Shown: piece after piece, positions 9,384-18,279 of the stretch
How positions within the stretch are numbered: position 1 is the stretch's first letter
Layout: every line of letters starts with the position of its first letter
From: an uncultured Marinoscillum sp.
GTDB lineage: Bacteria; Bacteroidota; Bacteroidia; Cytophagales; Cyclobacteriaceae
Length of the DNA: 58,192 nucleotides
Assembly: GCA_902605755.1 (NCBI GenBank)
Contig: CACLDR010000005.1
Coordinates: forward strand, 1 to 58,192
Direction: 5' to 3'
Made by a program: the position numbers and the translations under genes
Notes under the pieces: model-generated
Databases searched by the model: none
What the model was told of the DNA's origin: nothing
Seen by the model: the letters and a program-made list of their open reading frames with translations, nothing else

Positions 9384-10112
9384 ATGGAAATCATCCCTTC
9401 GATACTAATTCATAAAGGTAAAACGACGAGATTAGTTAACGGTAATTTTAAAAAAGAAAAAATATATAAATTAAGTCCACTCGATCTTGCCCAAAAATTT
9501 GAAAGTATAGGTATCAATAAACTACATTTAATTGACCTAGATGGTGCTAAAAAAGGGCATATCGTAAATTACCCAACCCTTGAGACGATTGCAGGCCATA
9601 CTTCCCTAAAAATAAATTTTACCGGTGGCTTACACACCGATGGAGATGTCAGCAAAGCCTTTGAATTCGGCGCGGACAGCATCACAGTCTCAACAGTTGC
9701 TATCTATTATCCAGAATTATTCAAAGCTTGGATAATTTCTTATGGGCGAGAAAAAATAATGCTAGGTGCAGATAGTTTAGACCATCAAATTAGGATAGGG
9801 GGATGGTTAAAGAAAACGAAAATTGATCTTTTTAAACACATAGCATACTATTATGAGAAAGGTCTAAAATATGTCAAAACTACGGATATTTCTAGAGAGG
9901 CCTCACTTAATGGCCCCCCAATGGAATTATATCAAGAACTCCTCACAGAATTTCCTAACCTTAGCATATTAGCCAAAGGTGGTGTTCGTGATCTTTCGGA
10001 TATAACAGCACTAAAAAAAATTGGTATGCACAGTGTGATTTTCGGTACCTCTTTTTATGAAGGTCGTATTACTCTTAAGGAACTAAGTGATTTTATTGCT
10101 TACAGTCATTAG
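9384..10112 (+). CDS. HisA-like TIM-barrel protein with altered active site
   Basis: Homologous along its whole 242 residues to HisA, the ProFAR isomerase of histidine synthesis. Shared landmarks are LHLIDLDGAKKGHIVNY, a GGLHTDGDV phosphate loop, IMLGADS (second catalytic Asp), TTDISREASLNGPPMELY (with the Thr) and LAKGGV. The first catalytic Asp, in the IPAIDLIDG motif of true HisA, is missing: here the strand reads IIPSILIHKG, giving Leu at that place, and the usual GGG phosphate motif is TGG. No other histidine gene is nearby, although HisA normally sits in a his operon. It may be an inactive or repurposed paralogue. Its last codons overlap the convergent gene at 10109-10438. Homology is certain; histidine biosynthetic function is doubtful. 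Confidence 0.75.
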   Translation: MEIIPSILIHKGKTTRLVNGNFKKEKIYKLSPLDLAQKFESIGINKLHLIDLDGAKKGHIVNYPTLETIAGHTSLKINFTGGLHTDGDVSKAFEFGADSITVSTVAIYYPELFKAWIISYGREKIMLGADSLDHQIRIGGWLKKTKIDLFKHIAYYYEKGLKYVKTTDISREASLNGPPMELYQELLTEFPNLSILAKGGVRDLSDITALKKIGMHSVIFGTSFYEGRITLKELSDFIAYSH

Positions 10113-10438
10113 TCGACACTGAGACCCTTAAGTCTCTCTTGGCTTCTGTTTTCATATTTATGCTTATAAATAAAATAAAATACAAAATTGTACTTGATTA
10201 ATGAATTGTATGATGAGTCAGCAAAATTCATTTGACTCCTTTGCCGTTCTCCTTTTTTCTCATCATCCACCTTCTCTTTCAAATCCTTGTTTTTGGACGA
10301 AGGATCTATCCCATGAGCCTCATACAACAGGTCATAAAAACTTTTAATTTCTTCAGTGTAGGGGTTGGACGCCTTTACAGAATGGGATATGAAAAGCACT
10401 AAACAAGCCATTATCCCAAAACATTGTTTAAATTTCAT
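10109..10438 (-). CDS. Small secreted protein of unknown function
   Basis: About 109 residues from the ATG at 10438 (a TTG three codons earlier is less likely). It begins with a signal peptide, MKFKQCFGIMACLVLFISHSVKA, with a likely cleavage after KA. The mature part is short and charged, with a Lys/Asp/Glu-rich stretch (KNKDLKEKVDDEKKGERQR) and a Tyr/Phe-rich patch (KYNFVFYFIYKHKYENR). I do not recognise a family. Its end overlaps the HisA-like gene tail by four bases, convergently. It is probably periplasmic or surface-exposed. Without homologues it could also be a remnant of a larger gene. Confidence 0.45.
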   Translation of the reverse strand: MKFKQCFGIMACLVLFISHSVKASNPYTEEIKSFYDLLYEAHGIDPSSKNKDLKEKVDDEKKGERQRSQMNFADSSYNSLIKYNFVFYFIYKHKYENRSQERLKGLSVD

Positions 10439-10447
10439 AGCGGCCAA

Positions 10448-11450
10448 TACAGAATTTAAAATAAAATAAACAATTTTCGTAACAGTTCATAGGATTGATC
10501 TCTTTTTTTACTGAATTATACAACTATCCAGATCACTTTGACATTATTACCTTGGAATTACAGGTGTAAAATACAAACATAAATGAGCAATAACAAATAT
10601 CATCACAAAACAGGTTTAGGTACAGAAAGTTGACTTAAGAAAATATATCTGCAATATCATCAATGAAAATACTCAAAACAGATTATTTACCATATCTTAA
10701 ATAAACCTTTTAAGTAGCTTTTGTGGGTATTATAGAATAACTGGGGGAACACAGTACACTATTTTCGAATGAATTTATATTACTCAACAGATATATTTAA
10801 AAAAATCTTATTAATGCTCTGTCTATCGTGTCTTGGCATCCTAAGGTCGGAAAAATTTACAGGCAAATAAAAAGCGACTGCCAACAAAAAAGCTACCAAT
10901 TAAGTAAGTGGCTGATAATGAATTTAGCCCCACTAGGGCTAAAGGGATAGTACAAATATTTTATTACTCTTGAGGTTTGCAAAAATTATTCTCTCAATTA
11001 CAAATTCCGGCAAACAATTCATTACTTGCCTTTAACTCTGTCATGTTTGCAACATTCAACATAACCAAATTGCCTGTGTCTTCTTCTTCCATTTTCATTT
11101 CTTCACAAAACTTTACTCCGTTAAACTCAGCAAAAAAGGATTTATAATCAAACTAACAGGAGAACAGTTCCTACATGTCTTCAGCATTATCATTAATGAA
11201 GCCAGATAATATAAATGTTTCGTTAATCAATATTGTAAATATCAATTTTTTATAATTTTCATTTTACATACAAAATAAATTAAATTGATTTATAAGAGAC
11301 ATTCGAGTAGGTAATAGTTACAATATTAATATCACAAGTTTTATGAATAATATTAATTTTTAAAACAGTAAAATAACTGATAAGAGATAAGTAGATACAA
11401 ATGTAATTTTTGACATTGAAAAGCAGCTAACTAATTAGCCGCTTTTAAAG
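10448..11450. other. One-kilobase gene-poor region
   Basis: No intact gene is visible. Stops are frequent in every frame. A 33-codon frame at 10771 starts with a signal-like MNLYYSTDIFKKILLMLCLSC and stops after a few more codons. A small hairpin (TAGCCC/GGGCTA) lies near 10925-10941 without a T-run. On the minus strand at 10994-11150 there is a short coherent coding-like piece, listed separately. The region looks like decayed coding DNA. Confidence 0.5.
10994..11150 (-). pseudogene. Possible remnant of an unknown gene
   Basis: On the minus strand about 50 codons read without stops, with balanced composition: FFAEFNGVKFCEEMKMEEE, then GNLVMLNVANMTELKASNE, ending ELFAGICN at a TGA (10994-10996). 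The frame is closed upstream by a TAG. Further upstream, another short readable piece (ETFILSGFINDNAEDM) lies in a different frame. The amino-acid usage resembles a real protein more than chance translation, and the broken frames suggest decay. I do not recognise the family. Confidence 0.3.
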
Positions 11451-11525
11451 GGTGGAAGACCGGACTCGAACCGGCGACCTCCTGAACCACAATCAGGCGT
11501 TCTAACCAACTGAACTACAACCACC
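11451..11525 (-). tRNA. tRNA-His (anticodon GTG), odd acceptor stem
   Basis: Read on the minus strand it has a D-arm TAGTTCAGTTGGTTAGA, anticodon stem CCTGA/TCAGG with loop TTGTGGT (anticodon GTG, His), and T-arm GCCGG TTCGAGT CCGGT. An extra 5' G (position -1) opposite C73 is present, the identity mark of tRNA-His. The acceptor strands GTGGTTG and CTTCCAC pair except for two adjacent U-U oppositions (positions 5-68 and 6-67). The 3' CCA is not encoded. Confidence 0.9.
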
Positions 11526-11572
11526 ATTTATTAAGAGGTAAATTTAATCTATTAATAGAGATATTAAATATT

Positions 11573-12913
11573 TTAAGGATTAAAAGATAGACGCTTACCT
11601 TTTATTCTCTCATTAAATTGACCTGAATCATACGCAAGATGTCCAGACACAAAGGTTTTTTCTACTTTGGAACGGAATAAAGTGCCCTCAAATGGACTCC
11701 AACCGCATTTGGCAAGTATGTTATTCGTAGCCACTCGCCAAGGAAAATTTAAATCCACAATGGCCAAATCCGCAAAGTAACCTTCACGAATGAACCCTCT
11801 TTGCTGAACCTTATAACAAACTGCTACGGAGTGACTCATTTTTTCTACGATTTGCTCTAGTGAAATTTTACCTTGATGATAAAATTCCAACATCGCCACT
11901 AAACTGTGCTGAATCAATGGCCCTCCTGAGGGTGCGATCTTATAAATCTGATTTTTTTCTTGCCATGTATGCGGAGCGTGATCTGTAGCAATTACATCAA
12001 TTTTGTTCGATAAAAGACCATCCCAGATTTGGGCCCTATCAATGGAGGTCTTGACGGCAGGATTCCACTTAATCAATGTCCCTTTTTGGTTATAATCTTC
12101 ATCACTGAACCAAAGATGATGAATACATGCTTCTGCTGTAATCTTCTTAGCTGACAATGGAATATCACTTTGAAATAATTTCAGCTCCCTGCCAGTAGAT
12201 ATATGAAGAACATGAAGTCTAGTACCATGTTTTCTTGCCAGACTGACGGCACGTGATGAGGAAAGATAACACGCCTCAGCTGATCTTATGTTGGGATGTT
12301 GTTCAAAGGGAATCTCCTGACCGTATTTTTTAAGGGCATTTGCCATATTGTTTCTGATAGTCAACTCGTCTTCACAATGTGTTGCAATCAACATGGGTAC
12401 ACGACTGAAAATACGTTCTAAGGTCTGATTGTCATCTACCAACATATCCCCAGTGGAAGAGCCCATGAAAACCTTAACCCCACAAACCTGTAAAGAATTT
12501 GTTTTCAAGACTTCTTCTAAATTATCATTTGAAGCCCCCATGTAAAATGAATAGTTGGCCAAACTCCTTTTTTTCCCTATTTCGTATTTATCTTCCAGTA
12601 AGGTCTGAGTCAATGTTTGGGGTTGTACATTGGGCATTTCCATAAAAGAAGTTACGCCTCCTGCAACAGCCGCTTTAGCTTCTGTGTAAATCTCTCCCTT
12701 GTGAGTGAGCCCAGGTTCACGGAAATGCACCTGGTCATCGATCACTCCAGGAAATAAATGTTTACCATAGGCATTAATTTCCTTATAATTCATCTTGGGC
12801 TCCAACAATTCCCCGATCTGCTTGATACACTCATTTCTAATCAGTATATCCTTACACGAAACTGTTCCCTCATTTACAAGGGTTCCAGCCTTAATCAAAT
12901 AAGTTTCACTCAT
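11573..12913 (-). CDS. pyrC: Dihydroorotase
   Basis: Zinc amidohydrolase that closes carbamoyl-aspartate to dihydroorotate in pyrimidine synthesis. Landmarks are PGVIDDQVHFREPGLTHKG near residue 60, EMPN, VKVFMGSSTGDMLVD, ATHCEDE, LHVLHIST and VIATDHAPHTW. In this Bacteroidota subtype the first metal-binding His of the usual DxHxHFREPG is replaced (DDQVHFREPG); as far as I recall that is normal for the group and not a defect. At 446 residues it is full length. It is monocistronic here, with no other pyr genes in the window. tRNA-His lies just downstream and gcvP starts divergently about 300 bases upstream. Confidence 0.93.
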   Translation of the reverse strand: MSETYLIKAGTLVNEGTVSCKDILIRNECIKQIGELLEPKMNYKEINAYGKHLFPGVIDDQVHFREPGLTHKGEIYTEAKAAVAGGVTSFMEMPNVQPQTLTQTLLEDKYEIGKKRSLANYSFYMGASNDNLEEVLKTNSLQVCGVKVFMGSSTGDMLVDDNQTLERIFSRVPMLIATHCEDELTIRNNMANALKKYGQEIPFEQHPNIRSAEACYLSSSRAVSLARKHGTRLHVLHISTGRELKLFQSDIPLSAKKITAEACIHHLWFSDEDYNQKGTLIKWNPAVKTSIDRAQIWDGLLSNKIDVIATDHAPHTWQEKNQIYKIAPSGGPLIQHSLVAMLEFYHQGKISLEQIVEKMSHSVAVCYKVQQRGFIREGYFADLAIVDLNFPWRVATNNILAKCGWSPFEGTLFRSKVEKTFVSGHLAYDSGQFNERIKGKRLSFNP

Positions 12914-13141
12914 CTAGGATATTTCTTTCCACATATTTTGTAAAACTACAACTAAATCTTAGGGAATGGTCAACGAAGTCATTCTTATTCAACTTTCATA
13001 TAATACCCCCCTAAGCATTTATTTTTTATCCCTTCATTTTAAAAAAATATTTACTTTTTTTGATTCAAAATTAGCCATAGAGCAAGTTTTTTTCTCACAA
13101 AGACAAACGCATTGAACAAGTCATCAATACTCATCGCACTT

Positions 13142-13175
13142 TTTGAGAAGAAAATGTGTTTATATAATAAATTTG
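13142..13175 (+). promoter_or_regulatory. Possible Bacteroidota-type promoter of gcvP
   Basis: TTTG at 13142-13145 and TAAATTTG at 13168-13175 fit the Bacteroidota -33/-7 pattern (TTTG then TAnnTTTG). The 22-base gap is a little longer than the usual 19-21. The predicted start of transcription would be near 13182, about 25 bases ahead of the ATG at 13208. The leader is too short for a glycine riboswitch downstream of it. Confidence 0.4.
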
Positions 13176-13207
13176 CCAAAAAAAAAAAAGTCCATTAAAT
13201 TAAGAAA

Positions 13208-16072
13208 ATGATTATCGATTTAAACGACAGAGATTCTTTTCAGCACCGTCACAACGGCCCTTCAAAAAAAGAAATTGAAAAGATGTTAACTGTCATTGGA
13301 GCAAGTTCTATAGAAACAATAATTTCCGAAACGCTTCCATCATCCATACGATCTGAACAGAAACTGACTTTGCCAGCCGCCAAAAGTGAATACAACTATA
13401 TCAAGGACCTCAAAATAACGGCACAAAAAAACACGATAGCTAACTCCTTCATTGGTCAAGGTTATTACAACACCGTTGTCCCCCCAATCATTCAGCGAAA
13501 CATCCTAGAAAACCCTGGATGGTATACGGCTTACACTCCATATCAAGCTGAAATTGCACAGGGAAGGCTAGAAGCTCTAATTAACTTTCAAACAGTGATT
13601 GTTGAGCTCACCGGCATGGAAATTGCAAATGCTTCCCTTTTAGATGAGGCTACCGCTGCTGCAGAGGCCGTTTCGATGCTTGTACAAACACGATCAAAGC
13701 ATAAAAAAGAAGCCAACAAACTTTTAGTAGACAAAAGTATTTTTCCGCAAACTCTTGAAGTATTAACTACAAGAATGGAACCAGCTAATATCGAAATAAG
13801 ATGTTTAGATTTATCAAAAGCAGATTTATCAGATTCCTCAGTATTTGGTGTTTATGTTCAATACCCAAATAATGAAGGAAGATTAGTGGATTGGCATCTC
13901 TTCAGTAAAAAAGCTAAATCTAATAATGTAAAGATTGCCGTTGGTACCGATTTATTAGCATTAACCTTGTTTACTCCACCAGGTCACTGGGGAGCCGACG
14001 TGGTTATAGGCACTTCGCAGCGCCTTGGAGTGCCTATGGGTTTTGGCGGGCCTCATGCAGCTTTTTTTGCTACGAAAGAAATTTATAAAAGGAACATTCC
14101 AGGAAGAATTATCGGCGTTTCCAAGGACCGTGAAGGCAATAGAGCTTACCGAATGGCTTTGCAAACAAGAGAACAACATATAAGAAGAGAAAAAGCGACT
14201 TCCAACATTTGTACTGCACAAGTACTCTTAGCTGTTATGGCTGGTATGTATGCTGTCTATCATGGTCCAAAAGGCCTCAAAAAAATCGCACTTAAAATAC
14301 ATAGTCTAGCTAAGTCTTTCGAAAAAGGACTTCACGAAATCGGTATTGCTACTTTAGAATACCCCTTCTTTGATACTGTTTATTTTGCAGTAACTGATGC
14401 CAAAAAACTGCGTAAGCTAGCTGAACAACAAAATCTAAATTTTCGGTTCCATCAAAAAAATAACTTAAGCATTTCGTTTGACGAAACTCATGACCAGTCG
14501 GATTTAATTAAGGTACTCTCGGTAGTTGCTCAATCTATGGATCATGAAGTCCCATCAGTTACCGCGTCTTTCGAGATCACTCTTGATAATTTCTTCGAAA
14601 GGAAACAACCTTTTTTAGAACATGAGATTTTTAACAATTACCATTCGGAACATGAGATGTTGCGTTATATAAAGCGTTTAGAAAACAAAGATTTATCATT
14701 GGTCCATTCCATGATACCATTAGGATCTTGTACTATGAAACTAAATGCCACCACCGAAATGCTCCCCGTAACCTGGCCAGAGTTTAGTCAAATTCATCCT
14801 TTTGCTCCGGAACACCAAACTCGAGGATATCAAATTTTAATAGAAGAGCTACACGGGTGGTTATCGGAAATCACAGGTTTTGCAGGTGTTTCTTTCCAAC
14901 CCAATAGCGGAGCACAAGGAGAATATACTGGATTAATGGTTATCCGTCAATACCATTTTAATAACGGTGACTCGCAAAGAAAAGTTGCTTTAATCCCTTC
15001 CTCTGCCCACGGAACAAATCCTGCAAGCGCAATAATGGCAGGCATGCAGGTGATTATAATTAAATGTGATCCTGAAGGTAACATTGACTTAGCTGATTTA
15101 GAAGAGAAAGTCATTAAGCACAGTCAAAACCTTGCCGTTCTCATGATCACTTATCCTTCCACACATGGAGTTTTTGAGCAGTCTATAATAAGAATTTGTG
15201 CCTTGATACACGAAAATGGTGGACAAGTTTACATGGATGGTGCCAATATGAATGCCCAAGTGGGGCTCACTTCACCCGGTAAAATTGGTGCCGACGTCTG
15301 TCATCTCAATTTACATAAAACTTTTTGCATCCCCCATGGAGGTGGCGGCCCCGGAATGGGACCCATTGGCGTAGCTCAGCACCTGGTAGATTTTCTGCCA
15401 CACAGAGGGGATAAAAGTATCAGCTCAATCTCTGCTGCCAAATTCGGAAGTGCTAGCATATTGCCTATATCTCATGCTTACATTGCCATGATGGGCAGTG
15501 AAGGTTTAGCAGCTGCTACTAAGCTGGCCATTATAAATGCGAATTATATAGGGCAAAGGTTAGCCGACCATTATCCAATCCTTTACAAAGGAAATAATGA
15601 ACGCAATGCGCACGAACTGATCATTGATTGCCGCCATTTTAAAGAGGTAGGTATCGAAGTAGAGGACATTGCCAAAAGGCTAATAGATTATGGCTATCAT
15701 GCACCCACCGTATCTTTTCCAGTAGCAGGCACCATGATGATTGAACCCACTGAAAGTGAAACCAAAAAAGAATTAGATCAATTTTGCGACGTAATGATTT
15801 CCCTACGCTCTGAGATTGCCGAAATTGAGAATGGTTTAGTTGATACTAAAGATAATGTTCTCAAGAATGCACCCCATACCCAAAGAGTAGTCCTTGATGA
15901 GTCATGGAAACATACCTATACAAGAGAAAAGGCAGTTTTTCCAATCGCAGGGCAAAGATTTCACAAGTTTTGGCCCTCTGTAAGCAGAATAGATAGTGCC
16001 TTTGGTGACAGAAATTTGGTCTGCAGTTGCCGTCCTGTTAAAAACTATGAAGATACGCCAATCAGTTCATAA
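13208..16072 (+). CDS. gcvP: Glycine dehydrogenase (decarboxylating), P-protein
   Basis: PLP-dependent P-protein of the glycine cleavage system, which decarboxylates glycine and passes the aminomethyl group to lipoyl-GcvH. At 954 residues it is the long, single-chain form, with N- and C-terminal halves fused as usual in Bacteroidota. The N-terminal half has QGYYNTVVPPIIQRNILENPGWYTAYTPYQAEIAQGRLEALINFQT-type family sequence; the C-terminal half has GSCTMKLNA, PSSAHGTNPASA and the glycine-rich PHGGGGPGMGPIGV. Lys704 in NLHKTF carries the PLP. No gcvT or gcvH is adjacent, so the other subunits are elsewhere. It reads as a single intact gene with its own likely promoter. Confidence 0.96.
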   Translation: MIIDLNDRDSFQHRHNGPSKKEIEKMLTVIGASSIETIISETLPSSIRSEQKLTLPAAKSEYNYIKDLKITAQKNTIANSFIGQGYYNTVVPPIIQRNILENPGWYTAYTPYQAEIAQGRLEALINFQTVIVELTGMEIANASLLDEATAAAEAVSMLVQTRSKHKKEANKLLVDKSIFPQTLEVLTTRMEPANIEIRCLDLSKADLSDSSVFGVYVQYPNNEGRLVDWHLFSKKAKSNNVKIAVGTDLLALTLFTPPGHWGADVVIGTSQRLGVPMGFGGPHAAFFATKEIYKRNIPGRIIGVSKDREGNRAYRMALQTREQHIRREKATSNICTAQVLLAVMAGMYAVYHGPKGLKKIALKIHSLAKSFEKGLHEIGIATLEYPFFDTVYFAVTDAKKLRKLAEQQNLNFRFHQKNNLSISFDETHDQSDLIKVLSVVAQSMDHEVPSVTASFEITLDNFFERKQPFLEHEIFNNYHSEHEMLRYIKRLENKDLSLVHSMIPLGSCTMKLNATTEMLPVTWPEFSQIHPFAPEHQTRGYQILIEELHGWLSEITGFAGVSFQPNSGAQGEYTGLMVIRQYHFNNGDSQRKVALIPSSAHGTNPASAIMAGMQVIIIKCDPEGNIDLADLEEKVIKHSQNLAVLMITYPSTHGVFEQSIIRICALIHENGGQVYMDGANMNAQVGLTSPGKIGADVCHLNLHKTFCIPHGGGGPGMGPIGVAQHLVDFLPHRGDKSISSISAAKFGSASILPISHAYIAMMGSEGLAAATKLAIINANYIGQRLADHYPILYKGNNERNAHELIIDCRHFKEVGIEVEDIAKRLIDYGYHAPTVSFPVAGTMMIEPTESETKKELDQFCDVMISLRSEIAEIENGLVDTKDNVLKNAPHTQRVVLDESWKHTYTREKAVFPIAGQRFHKFWPSVSRIDSAFGDRNLVCSCRPVKNYEDTPISS

Positions 16073-16099
16073 TCGATCAAAAAGCCAATTTCCCATACA

Positions 16100-16552
16100 T
16101 TAATAGCACTTATCTAAAATAAATGTTCCTTCAACCCGATTTAAAGAATCATAATCCGCTTCCATATAGGCGTTAATGCGACCCTGATTAACTCCCATCA
16201 CTTCAATAAAACCTGAAGTAGCATAATAACTTTCATCTGTGATCCCTGGTAAATGGAAGATTATAGAAACCTCTGAAGGTACTTGGTAAAAGCCCTCCTT
16301 GAAAGGAAACTGAACAGAAATATAGCCTCTCGATGAAAAGTTGATGAGGCAAGGGTCCTCTTCAACCTGATCTTCACTAAACAACTTATTATCATATAAA
16401 TCAGTAGTAGCAACTGGTTGAGCCTTTCCGTACTGATAACGGTAAAATAATCCAGCAATTTTCCCCTCCAAAAGAGATGATTGGACGTTGGTCGTATTAC
16501 AATGGTAAAAGAGAATCATCCCTAAAAAAAACGCTTTCAACAACTTATTCAT
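16100..16552 (-). CDS. Exported protein of unknown function
   Basis: 150 residues beginning with an N-terminal hydrophobic leader, MNKLLKAFFLGMILFYHC. The Cys could be lipidated, but FYHC is a poor lipobox, so either a lipoprotein or a Sec-exported protein is possible. The rest looks like a small beta-rich domain (GYISVQFPFKEGFYQVPSEV, NRVEGTFILDKCY), with two further Cys that could form a disulphide. I do not recognise the family. Its ATG overlaps the stop of the NRDE gene (ATGA at 16549-16552), so the two form one operon. It is convergent with gcvP. Confidence 0.65.
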   Translation of the reverse strand: MNKLLKAFFLGMILFYHCNTTNVQSSLLEGKIAGLFYRYQYGKAQPVATTDLYDNKLFSEDQVEEDPCLINFSSRGYISVQFPFKEGFYQVPSEVSIIFHLPGITDESYYATSGFIEVMGVNQGRINAYMEADYDSLNRVEGTFILDKCY

Positions 16553-17304
16553 GACATTTTAAAGATAACATGCTTTCGATTGTCCTTTTGCTTGGGGAAA
16601 TGGGTAATTTCAGTTAAATCGATCACATTGTGGTTGTCTATAATGATTAAAGCCGTACTTCGAGTTCCATAAGTGGGCATCTCGATAAAAATAGAAGATA
16701 AAGCACGCTCCATCTCTTGCGTAATTCCCGTATCCGGAAGCAATTCATCCTTAAATGTATGTTTGTCCATCATTAAGTTTAGTAATTCTTCCTTATCAAA
16801 TTCTTTTTCAATAGTCAATTTGAACCGTTCTTTTAATGCTTCTAATTTAGGCCAAGAAGTATTTAAACTGGCATTACACAATCCATGAATTCCTGGAGAC
16901 ACCTGATTAATGATCCCCACTTGATTATTGAAATGGAATAAAGTATCCTTCTTTCTGGTCAAAAGATTATATCCATTATACATCCTTCTTTGATTAAGTA
17001 ACTTCTGCATATATGCTTCACTTGTTTGGGGGGACTTCAAAAAATCTATCGTTAAGGATCCTCTGCTTTTAGCATGAGGTTGTACAATCGACATCCTGAC
17101 GTTTGTCACGGCTGCAAAAGCACCCAAACGATTCATAGCCAGCCAAGTGCCTCCAGCTCTCAAATCGCGACCCCCTATAAGATCAGCCTCCGTTTCCCAA
17201 AATCCTAGCTGCTGAGTAGGTCTTTCATAATACTCATCCCGATTGGCCAATAAAATAAATGGATATTTGGGATGAGTATAGTGAGCAAATACAATCAAGC
17301 ACAT
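16549..17304 (-). CDS. NRDE family protein (TANGO2-like)
   Basis: 251-residue member of the NRDE/TANGO2 family, named after the conserved Asn-Arg-Asp-Glu. The diagnostic N-terminus is present: MCLIVFAHYTHPKYPFILLANRDEYYERP, with Cys2 as the N-terminal nucleophile-like residue. Next comes GGRDLRAGGTWLAMNRLGAFAAVTN, also typical, and the C-terminal YGTRSTALIIID. The eukaryotic TANGO2 is linked to metabolic and haem handling; the bacterial role is not settled. It is cytoplasmic with no signal peptide. It overlaps the next gene by four bases and is divergent from the CPBP protease gene, whose nearest good start (17320) leaves only 15 bases between them. Confidence 0.88.
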   Translation of the reverse strand: MCLIVFAHYTHPKYPFILLANRDEYYERPTQQLGFWETEADLIGGRDLRAGGTWLAMNRLGAFAAVTNVRMSIVQPHAKSRGSLTIDFLKSPQTSEAYMQKLLNQRRMYNGYNLLTRKKDTLFHFNNQVGIINQVSPGIHGLCNASLNTSWPKLEALKERFKLTIEKEFDKEELLNLMMDKHTFKDELLPDTGITQEMERALSSIFIEMPTYGTRSTALIIIDNHNVIDLTEITHFPKQKDNRKHVIFKMS

Positions 17305-17319
17305 ATATTTAAGCTCTTT

Positions 17320-18258
17320 ATGAAATCATTGTACCAATACATCGTCAACTATCTGCATGAATATTTTGATTTGAAACTATATACAAGCATTTTATGCTTT
17401 TTACTTGTTTTCATCATTATCAATTATAACCTTGACTTTGAGACCAAATATATCAAGACCATCTCAAACGTTTGGATGAGATCCTCGATAATGTCTCTTT
17501 TTCACGGTTTTCCTTTTTTAGCTACCGCATTGCTACTCAATTTTTTTGAAAAAAGTCATAAATGGCAGAAAGACCCTCAATTTTGGATTACCTTTTTATT
17601 GGGATTTTTGATTATTGGTCTCTCTCGGGGTGTCCACTGGGGAATTTTATTGCGATGGACCATGGCAACTGAAGATTGGTTCCTTCTTAGATCAAGTATT
17701 AATTGGACCTTGAAATTTATAATGGTTATCATTTTTTTTGGTGCTTTTTATCATAATTTTGACACTTCTTTGGGACATTTTTATGGTTTCACTTTTCGAA
17801 AATTTTATGTTACCCCTTATTTACTGTTACTGGGAATTGCCATTGTATTTATCATTATTGGCTCTTTTTTTAGTGATCTTCAAAACTATTATCCACGATA
17901 TAAAGTTGCCCATGGCTTATCCTTTGCTGAACATCACCATATTCCCACGTGGGTTTCCATTCTTATCTATGAAGCTACGTACGCTACTAGTTTTATTACT
18001 GTAGAATTCATTTTTAGAGGATTTTTAATCTACGCTTTTACTAAATATTTTGGTTCTTATGCCATATTACCTATGGTTACTACTTATTGCTTTTTACACT
18101 TTGGAAAACCTGCTATAGAGACACTTAGTTCAATTATTGGTGGTTATATCTTAGGTATCATCGCCCTTAAAAATAAAAACATATGGGGAGGTGTTATGGT
18201 CCATGTGGGTGTGGCTTGGTCTATGGAATTATTTGGATATATGCAGACAAGATTCTAG
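17320..18258 (+). CDS. CPBP-family intramembrane metalloprotease
   Basis: Multi-pass membrane protein with about eight hydrophobic segments. The C-terminal part has the CPBP/CAAX-protease signature: TVEFIFRGFLIYAF (the ExxxR motif, with Phe where the second Glu of EExxxR usually is), YCFLHFGKP (first His) and VMVHVGVAWSMEL (second His). Such proteins cleave or modify membrane peptides or serve bacteriocin immunity; the substrate is unknown. I chose the ATG at 17320 (MKSLYQYIVNY). An ATG at 17272 would add 16 residues and overlap the divergent NRDE gene start. rmuC follows on the same strand after 21 bases and may be co-transcribed. The missing second Glu makes activity less certain. Confidence 0.78.
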   Translation: MKSLYQYIVNYLHEYFDLKLYTSILCFLLVFIIINYNLDFETKYIKTISNVWMRSSIMSLFHGFPFLATALLLNFFEKSHKWQKDPQFWITFLLGFLIIGLSRGVHWGILLRWTMATEDWFLLRSSINWTLKFIMVIIFFGAFYHNFDTSLGHFYGFTFRKFYVTPYLLLLGIAIVFIIIGSFFSDLQNYYPRYKVAHGLSFAEHHHIPTWVSILIYEATYATSFITVEFIFRGFLIYAFTKYFGSYAILPMVTTYCFLHFGKPAIETLSSIIGGYILGIIALKNKNIWGGVMVHVGVAWSMELFGYMQTRF

Positions 18259-18279
18259 AGTTAGTTATAAATTTGAGTT

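Noticed and set aside
11573-12913. Dihydroorotase with His replaced in the metal motif (DDQVHF)
   Set aside because: As far as I recall, Bacteroidota dihydroorotases share this motif, so it is not a defect.
12914-13207. Possible glycine riboswitch ahead of gcvP
   Set aside because: No conserved riboswitch core or tandem aptamer could be drawn, and the predicted transcript leader is only about 25 bases.
17272-17319. Start of the CPBP gene overlapping the divergent NRDE gene
   Set aside because: An ATG at 17320 gives a normal N-terminus without overlap; the upstream start is unnecessary.
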